DNA from: Bacteroidota bacterium
GTDB taxonomy: Bacteria > Bacteroidota > Bacteroidia > Flavobacteriales_D > Crocinitomicaceae
Assembly (NCBI GenBank): GCA_006226555.1
Contig: SBGS01000266.1
Location: forward strand, 1 to 26,701
Reading direction: 5' to 3'
Length of the DNA: 26,701 nt
The notes beneath the pieces were generated by a model that searched no databases, was not told the DNA's origin, and was given only the letters and a program-made list of their open reading frames with translations. Below are positions 22,753 through 26,701 of the stretch, in pieces; position 1 is the stretch's first letter, and each line of letters opens with the position of its first letter. The position numbers were made by a program, and so were the translations under genes.

Positions 22753-23957
22753 GAAAAGTATTATTAATAGTTTTTTACCTGTACAATCTGGTTGCCTTTG
22801 GTCAGACAGCAAATTTCTGGACGAAGAAAAATGACTTTACAGGACTAAAGCGCGAACGCGCAGTTGCATTCGTAGTTGGTGATCACGCCTACGTCGGAAC
22901 CGGAATTGACACCGCTGAAACCGTTCTAAAAGATTTTTGGAAATATGATCAGATTACAGATAGCTGGAGCCAGGTTGCTGATCTACCGGGATCTCAGAGA
23001 AGAAATGCGGTAGCTTTTGCTATTGGAAATTACGGTTATGTTGGTAGCGGGATCAATTCGGATTCTTCGAATGAACCAGGATCAGCAAAGCTCAACGACT
23101 TTTACAGATATGATCCTATCACAAACAGCTGGACCGGAATTGCAAACTGGCCTGGTGGTGGAGGTGCCGGAGTTTACTTCGCAACAGCATTCTCAATTGA
23201 TTCCAAAGGATATTTGTGTGGTGGTAAGTTCGGCCCGAATAGTTACTCCAATCAACTTTGGGAGTATAAACCTAGTATTGACCAATGGACTCAGTTAGGA
23301 AGTTTTCCTGGTGGAGTAAGATATCAGCTTTCCAGTTTCTCAATTGGCACTAAAGGCTATGTAGGTATGGGAACTGATCAGGACCTGTACAATAATGATT
23401 TTTATGCATTTGATGCTGCGACAAATCAATGGTCAGCTGTTTCAAGTTTACCAGCCAGTGAAAGAGCAGCATCGACGTGTTTTACCATTGGTAATCGTGG
23501 ATACGTTTGCATGGGAACAAATGGAGGTTTATTAGGTGATCTTTGGGAATATAACCCAGACACTGATGACTGGTCAGTTAGAGCTCCATACGGCGGAAGC
23601 GAGAGAAAAGGTGCCGTTGCCTTTTCACTTAACGGAAAGGGTTATGTCGGAACAGGTAAAGGATATTCCGGTAAAAAACAAAGCTTTTGGGAATACACAC
23701 CTTACGAAGTTCTTGGCACAAATCATTTAAGCGAACAGATCAGCGTTTATCCCAATCCAACTAACGGAATTATCCACATCAAAACAATTTCAGATTCACC
23801 GTCTGCATATAATTTATACACTAGTAATGGAGCACTGGTCATGACTACCAATAATCCGAAAATCGATTTAAGCTCACTTCCTTCCGGAAATTATCATTTG
23901 ATCAGCAATTCTTTAAATGGTATGATCTCGTCATCAGTTGAAATAATCAAATATTAA
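22749..23957 (+). CDS. Six-bladed kelch propeller protein, T9SS-sorted (copy 3)
   Basis: This 402-residue exported protein has a signal peptide (MRKVLLIVFYLYNLVAFGQ). Six blades cover residues about 20-325, starting FWTKKNDF, WSQVADL, WTGIANW, WTQLGSF, WSAVSSL and WSVRAPY. Blade 3 has an extra Gly-rich loop (WPGGGGAGVYFATAF), and blade 2 a longer loop between the GYVGSG strand and the DFYRYDP turn. The sorting domain is standard (ISVYPNPTNGIIHIKTI, then PSGNYHLI). The blade sequences are more regular than in copy 2. It overlaps copy 2 (ATGA) and is separated by one base from copy 4 (TAATATG). Its function, and whether it binds a glycan, are unknown. Confidence 0.84.
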   Translation: MRKVLLIVFYLYNLVAFGQTANFWTKKNDFTGLKRERAVAFVVGDHAYVGTGIDTAETVLKDFWKYDQITDSWSQVADLPGSQRRNAVAFAIGNYGYVGSGINSDSSNEPGSAKLNDFYRYDPITNSWTGIANWPGGGGAGVYFATAFSIDSKGYLCGGKFGPNSYSNQLWEYKPSIDQWTQLGSFPGGVRYQLSSFSIGTKGYVGMGTDQDLYNNDFYAFDAATNQWSAVSSLPASERAASTCFTIGNRGYVCMGTNGGLLGDLWEYNPDTDDWSVRAPYGGSERKGAVAFSLNGKGYVGTGKGYSGKKQSFWEYTPYEVLGTNHLSEQISVYPNPTNGIIHIKTISDSPSAYNLYTSNGALVMTTNNPKIDLSSLPSGNYHLISNSLNGMISSSVEIIKY

Positions 23958-23958
23958 T

Positions 23959-25155
23959 ATGCGCAGATTATTATTCTTTCTTTTAATTCTTCCTGCCACG
24001 ATGTGGGGGCAAGACATTTGGCTTCAAAAGGATAGCGTTAATGGCGCTCCAAGATCTGTCGCATCAACTTTCGTAGTATTGAATGAAGGATTCATTATCG
24101 GGGGATTGGATACTGATGGTTTTAGACGGAAAATGTATTCTTATTCTTACTTTCAGGATGATTGGGATGACGAGCTTTCACTCGGTGGTTTAAATGGAGA
24201 TGGATTAGAGAGAGGTTCAGCATCATCTTTCTCCATTCAGAACAAAGGTTATGTCTGTTTAGGTCAAGGAGTCACAAATGGTTTTTATAAAGATCTTTGG
24301 GAATATGATCCGGTTTCTAAAATATGGACCCAAAAAGCAGACTTTATTGGTTCACCAAGAAGACAAGCGTGCTCTTTCGTGTTAAACGATGAAGGATATG
24401 TAGGAACTGGAAGTGACCAAAATGGTCTTTGCAATGACTTCTACAAATACGATCCTTCCACAAACAGTTGGACCCAGGTAGCTGATTTCGCCGGAACGGC
24501 AAGAAAGGAAGCAGTGGCATTTACGATGGGTGGCCACGGTTATTTGGGTACTGGAGATGACGGTGTTAAGCGTAAGGACTTCTGGCGATATTCTGCAGAT
24601 CTTGATGCGTGGGAGCAACTCGCTGACTTTCCAGGGACACCTCGAAAAGGGGCAGTTGGTTGGGGAGATTTCCCTCAAGGATTCATTTGTTGTGGAGAGG
24701 ATATAAACAATGATTACATGAACGATCTTTGGGAGTACAACTACTTTGGTAATTCCTGGACCCAAAGAGCCTCAATTCCTGGACCGGGAAGAACAAATGC
24801 CGCAGTATTTCAGCTAAATGGATTTGCATTCGTCGGCACTGGTTACAACGGAGACTTCCTTGATGACATGTGGGCTTATCAGCGCATTCTCTCGGTTGAT
24901 AATGCAATTACAGATAAGGTAACATTGTATCCTAACCCTTCCTCGGGTGTAGTTACATGTAAGAATATTTCTGGCGATGCTCACGTTACATTGACGGACA
25001 TGTCAGGTAGAAATGTAACTGCCTTGGTTGATATTGAAAGAAATTGGGATCATTTGACGATCAACAGAAACGCATTAATTTCGGGATCTTACCTCATCAA
25101 CATATACGACCCAAAAACAGGTTCATCGTATACGAACACTCTGATATTTCAATGA
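23959..25155 (+). CDS. Six-bladed kelch propeller protein, T9SS-sorted (copy 4)
   Basis: This 398-residue exported protein has a signal peptide (MRRLLFFLLILPATMWGQ). Six blades begin IWLQKDS, WDDELSL, WTQKADF, WTQVADF, WEQLADF and WTQRASI. Blade 1 is divergent (FIIGGLDTDGFRRKMYSYS) and blade 5 has two adjacent cysteines (GFICCGEDINNDYM). The tail is a type A sorting domain (VTLYPNPSSGVVTCKNIS, closing with ISGSYLINIY). Its TGA overlaps the ATG of the downstream DUF4907 lipoprotein gene (ATGA at 25152-25155), which ties the two together. It is the most diverged copy at the N-terminus but otherwise of the same design. Confidence 0.84.
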   Translation: MRRLLFFLLILPATMWGQDIWLQKDSVNGAPRSVASTFVVLNEGFIIGGLDTDGFRRKMYSYSYFQDDWDDELSLGGLNGDGLERGSASSFSIQNKGYVCLGQGVTNGFYKDLWEYDPVSKIWTQKADFIGSPRRQACSFVLNDEGYVGTGSDQNGLCNDFYKYDPSTNSWTQVADFAGTARKEAVAFTMGGHGYLGTGDDGVKRKDFWRYSADLDAWEQLADFPGTPRKGAVGWGDFPQGFICCGEDINNDYMNDLWEYNYFGNSWTQRASIPGPGRTNAAVFQLNGFAFVGTGYNGDFLDDMWAYQRILSVDNAITDKVTLYPNPSSGVVTCKNISGDAHVTLTDMSGRNVTALVDIERNWDHLTINRNALISGSYLINIYDPKTGSSYTNTLIFQ

Positions 25156-25505
25156 TAGTCAAGAACTTCATTATACCAATTATTCTGATTGCCAGCGTTT
25201 CCTGTTCAGACAAAACCGAAGTTCCTGCCGAAACAGCTGATAATAAAATTACTCTACCTACTAATCCGGACACACTGACGTATCGCATATTTTATACTGA
25301 TAGTATTGGCTGGGGATATGATGTTTTTCAGGGGAGTAAACTAATGATCCATCAGGAGCATATACCCGCTATACAAGGAATGAAAGGATTTTCAACCATG
25401 CAAAAAGCAGATAAAGCCGCTCAGTTTATCCTTGAGAAAATAAACCGAGGTCTATTCCCTCCTACTCTTTCCGTTACCGAACTAGATAGCCTTGATTTGA
25501 TATAA
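25152..25505 (+). CDS. DUF4907-like lipoprotein closing the kelch operon
   Basis: This is a 117-residue predicted lipoprotein. The ATG at 25152 gives a short signal peptide with Cys18 (IASVSC). A longer frame from 25044 exists, but its extra residues sit inside the preceding gene and would put the signal sequence internally, so it is rejected. The mature part shows the DUF4907 pattern: TYRIFYTDSIGWGYDVFQGS, LMIHQEHIPAIQGMKGFS, then a helix with KAAQFILEKINRG and PPTLSVTELDSL. DUF4907 is an uncharacterised Bacteroidota family; from memory it is sometimes found beside kelch proteins, which I could not check. It is probably anchored in the membrane and serves as partner of the propellers. Confidence 0.72.
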   Translation: MIVKNFIIPIILIASVSCSDKTEVPAETADNKITLPTNPDTLTYRIFYTDSIGWGYDVFQGSKLMIHQEHIPAIQGMKGFSTMQKADKAAQFILEKINRGLFPPTLSVTELDSLDLI

Positions 25506-25531
25506 GTTTTATTTACCACGGTATTTATTAC

Positions 25532-25548
25532 TAATTTTGTGACGTCAC
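25532..25548 (+). promoter_or_regulatory. -7 box TAATTTTG and palindrome GTGACGTCAC before the nitroreductase gene
   Basis: TAATTTTG (25532-25539) fits TAnnTTTG exactly. The 10-bp perfect palindrome GTGACGTCAC (25539-25548) begins on its last base and covers the predicted transcription start, a place where a repressor would act. No TTG at the usual -33 distance. The leader to the ATG at 25598 would be about 50 bases. Confidence 0.45.
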
Positions 25549-25597
25549 TGGCACAGAATAGTGTAATGACTTGAATCAGATAACGCTTTCGAAGATT

Positions 25598-26230
25598 ATG
25601 CAATCAATATTAGAAGATCTAAAATGGCGATACGCCACTAAAAAATTTGATCCGGAGAAAAAGATAAGTGAATCCGAGCTGAATACAATTCTGGAAGCGA
25701 TTCGCTTAGCACCATCGTCATATGGGCTCCAACCAACCAAAGTCATGGTTATCAAAGACCCTGAGATCAGGGAAAAACTATTTGATGCTTCCTATGGACA
25801 ACGACAGGTGGTGGATGCTTCTCACTTGATCGTTCTTACATCTTTCAGAGAACTTCATCCCGTTATTATTCACAGTTATCTTGATGTCGTGGCAGAAACA
25901 CGTCAACAAAATAGAGAAGATCTTAAAGGATTCGAGAATATGCTGATCAACTTTTCTCAGACCAAAGATCGAAATCACCTGAGTGAATGGATGAAAAAAC
26001 AGAACTACATTGTTCTAGGGCATCTTCTTCAGATCTGCGCACAACTGCGGATCGATACAACTCCGATGGAAGGTTTTAACGCCGATCGCTATGATCAAAT
26101 ATTAAACCTTGAGGAACGCAACTTAAAAACTGATCTGGTCATCCCGATGGGTTACAGAGACCATTCCGATCAATATCTGCAACGAAAGAAAGTCAGAAGA
26201 CCATTTAATGATATTGTAGAATTTTTATAG
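25598..26230 (+). CDS. Nitroreductase-family NAD(P)H-dependent flavin oxidoreductase (NfsB-like)
   Basis: This 210-residue cytoplasmic FMN enzyme reduces nitro compounds, quinones or similar acceptors with NAD(P)H. The ATG at 25598 is preferred over the TTG at 25571, because the family begins just before the LKWRYATKKFDP segment (8-19). FMN-binding and fold motifs are present: AIRLAPSSYGLQPTKVMVI (about 34-52), the long helix around MKKQNYIVLGHLLQICAQL, TTPMEGF, and the closing PMGYRDHSDQ. The length is close to that of NfsB (217 residues). It has its own promoter region with a palindrome, and a strong terminator follows. The preferred substrate cannot be told. Confidence 0.9.
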   Translation: MQSILEDLKWRYATKKFDPEKKISESELNTILEAIRLAPSSYGLQPTKVMVIKDPEIREKLFDASYGQRQVVDASHLIVLTSFRELHPVIIHSYLDVVAETRQQNREDLKGFENMLINFSQTKDRNHLSEWMKKQNYIVLGHLLQICAQLRIDTTPMEGFNADRYDQILNLEERNLKTDLVIPMGYRDHSDQYLQRKKVRRPFNDIVEFL

Positions 26231-26265
26231 AAAGTGCCCTTGTTTGACAAGGGCACTTTTGTTTT
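26231..26265 (+). terminator. Rho-independent terminator between the nitroreductase gene and creD
   Basis: AAAGTGCCCTTG (26231-26242) and CAAGGGCACTTT (26248-26259) form a perfect 12-bp stem with loop TTTGA, directly after the TAG stop, followed by TGTTTT. It serves the + strand gene and may also stop the convergent creD transcript, but the minus-strand tail is less T-rich. Confidence 0.92.
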
Positions 26266-26269
26266 CACA

Positions 26270-26701
26270 CTATTCTGGTTGAGATTTCTTGAGATCGAAC
26301 CAATCTATCTTTCTGGAGAAATACATCGTAACAGCCAGGATCATAAAGATTCCTATACTTCCGAATAAAAGTGCGTAGTCCTGCATTTGAATAATAATAA
26401 AGATGAATGCATACAGAATTACCAGTATGACGGAAGTCATTGCTGCCAAAGCCCAGGAGCCGAGCAAAGACCTGCAGTAGAGGAAGATCAAACCGATAGT
26501 CATTATTGCGGATACCAGGTAAGCAGCATTGAAGAATATTTGTTCACTGAATGCAAGCAGCAGCACATAAAATAAGATCAGCGCTATACCTACAAGAATA
26601 TACTGGATGGGATGAATCAAAACCTTGTTCAACACTTCCACAAAGAAGAAAATGAGATAGGTCAGAACAATGAACAGCACAGCATATTTTGCGACCCGCA
26701 T
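26270..26701 (-). CDS. creD: CreD-family inner-membrane protein (5' end outside window)
   Basis: These are the last 143 residues of a CreD-like inner-membrane protein. Five membrane segments fill the piece, in the order typical of the CreD C-terminal half: KYAVLFIVLTYLIFFFVEVL, then HPIQYILVGIALILFYVLLL, then a Phe-Asn-Ala-Ala-Tyr-Leu segment, then SLLGSWALAAMTSVILVILY, then a final one before the basic tail DWFDLKKSQPE. Full-length CreD is about 450 residues, so roughly two thirds, including the large periplasmic domain, lie beyond the right edge; the Met at 26701 is internal. CreD is part of the CreBC regulon in enterobacteria and affects envelope integrity; its job here is unknown. Confidence 0.87.
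   Translation of the reverse strand: MRVAKYAVLFIVLTYLIFFFVEVLNKVLIHPIQYILVGIALILFYVLLLAFSEQIFFNAAYLVSAIMTIGLIFLYCRSLLGSWALAAMTSVILVILYAFIFIIIQMQDYALLFGSIGIFMILAVTMYFSRKIDWFDLKKSQPE

Larger units (their letters stand above)
20400..25155 (+). repeat. Tandem array of four kelch-protein paralogs
   Basis: Four consecutive genes encode the same layout: signal peptide, six kelch blades of about 45-50 residues, sorting domain. The blade motif is roughly W-T-Q-x-A-D-F-x-G-x-x-R, then a Gly-Tyr-Val-Gly-Thr-Gly strand and D-F-W-E-Y-D-P. The first two copies are closest: for example TGGTGGGAATATGATCCTGC is identical at 20586-20605 and 21793-21812. The array most likely arose by tandem gene duplication. 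Confidence 0.85.

Noticed and set aside
23017..23298. 93-residue plus-strand open frame inside kelch copy 3
   Set aside because: Alternative-frame shadow of the blade region with no signal peptide or recognisable motif.
24382..24765. 127-residue minus-strand open frame within kelch copy 4
   Set aside because: It is antisense to regular kelch blades; the long opening follows from the biased codons of the repeat.
25044..25151. Longer start for the DUF4907-like lipoprotein
   Set aside because: The extra 36 residues lie out of frame inside kelch copy 4 and would displace the lipoprotein signal from the N-terminus.
20400..25155. Repeats resembling a CRISPR array or minisatellite
   Set aside because: The repetition is at protein level (kelch blades of about 45-50 residues) with diverged DNA; there are no short identical direct repeats with regular spacers.
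20400..25155. Assigning the kelch proteins as galactose oxidases or sialic-acid epimerases
   Set aside because: The six-blade count fits NanM-like proteins, but I cannot see the copper-radical ligands of galactose oxidase or an active-site signature of NanM, so no enzyme activity is claimed.

Overview
The window comes from an AT-rich Bacteroidota chromosome, most likely a gliding or marine-type member of the Flavobacteriales. The evidence is: OmpA/PD40 outer-membrane proteins, many Bacteroidota-only families (DUF4924, DUF5723, DUF4159, DUF4907, a SiaC/DUF1987 protein), type IX secretion (T9SS) C-terminal sorting domains with a YPNP-type start, and promoter boxes matching the Bacteroidota consensus TAnnTTTG. 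I see no tRNA, rRNA, insertion sequence, CRISPR array or prophage. After start correction and addition of one missed small gene, no stretch over 300 bases lacks a gene; the longest gap is 13629-13858.

Layout. 1-4393 (+): the 3' part of an OmpA-family PD40 protein, a beta-CASP metallo-beta-lactamase nuclease and an FAD-linked oxidase. 4390-7204 (-): DUF4924, an OmpH/Skp-like lipoprotein, a small conserved protein, an orphan SiaC-type phosphoprotein and a BadF-type sugar kinase. 7241-13628: single genes and pairs facing each other (a Ser/Thr kinase; a beta-barrel protein plus 3-methyladenine glycosylase; a PaaY-like gamma-carbonic anhydrase; lgt; a lipoprotein plus a NudL-type Nudix hydrolase; a DUF5723 outer-membrane protein with an unusual leader). 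13859-14683 (-): a ZIP metal transporter with a palindromic operator on its promoter. 14842-18913 (+): ndk, then a tightly coupled chain pepT-holA-rsmE-DUF4159. 18914-19081 (-): a 55-residue protein ending in a CVGCGS motif. 19261-25505 (+): the most distinctive block, six translationally coupled genes for secreted proteins: a GEVED plus PPC-like T9SS protein, four paralogous six-bladed kelch propellers each with a sorting domain, and a DUF4907 lipoprotein. 25598-26701: a nitroreductase and the 3' part of creD.

The main candidate for an undescribed system is the kelch/GEVED/DUF4907 operon. Its architecture suggests one surface assembly made from a T9SS-exported set of beta-propellers and one lipid-anchored partner, but its function cannot be read from the sequence. 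Secondary items of interest are the metal-type operator over the ZIP promoter, a promoter-plus-terminator unit inside the 5' leader of the DUF5723 gene, the missed small CVGCGS gene, and a habit of convergent genes sharing their stop codons.
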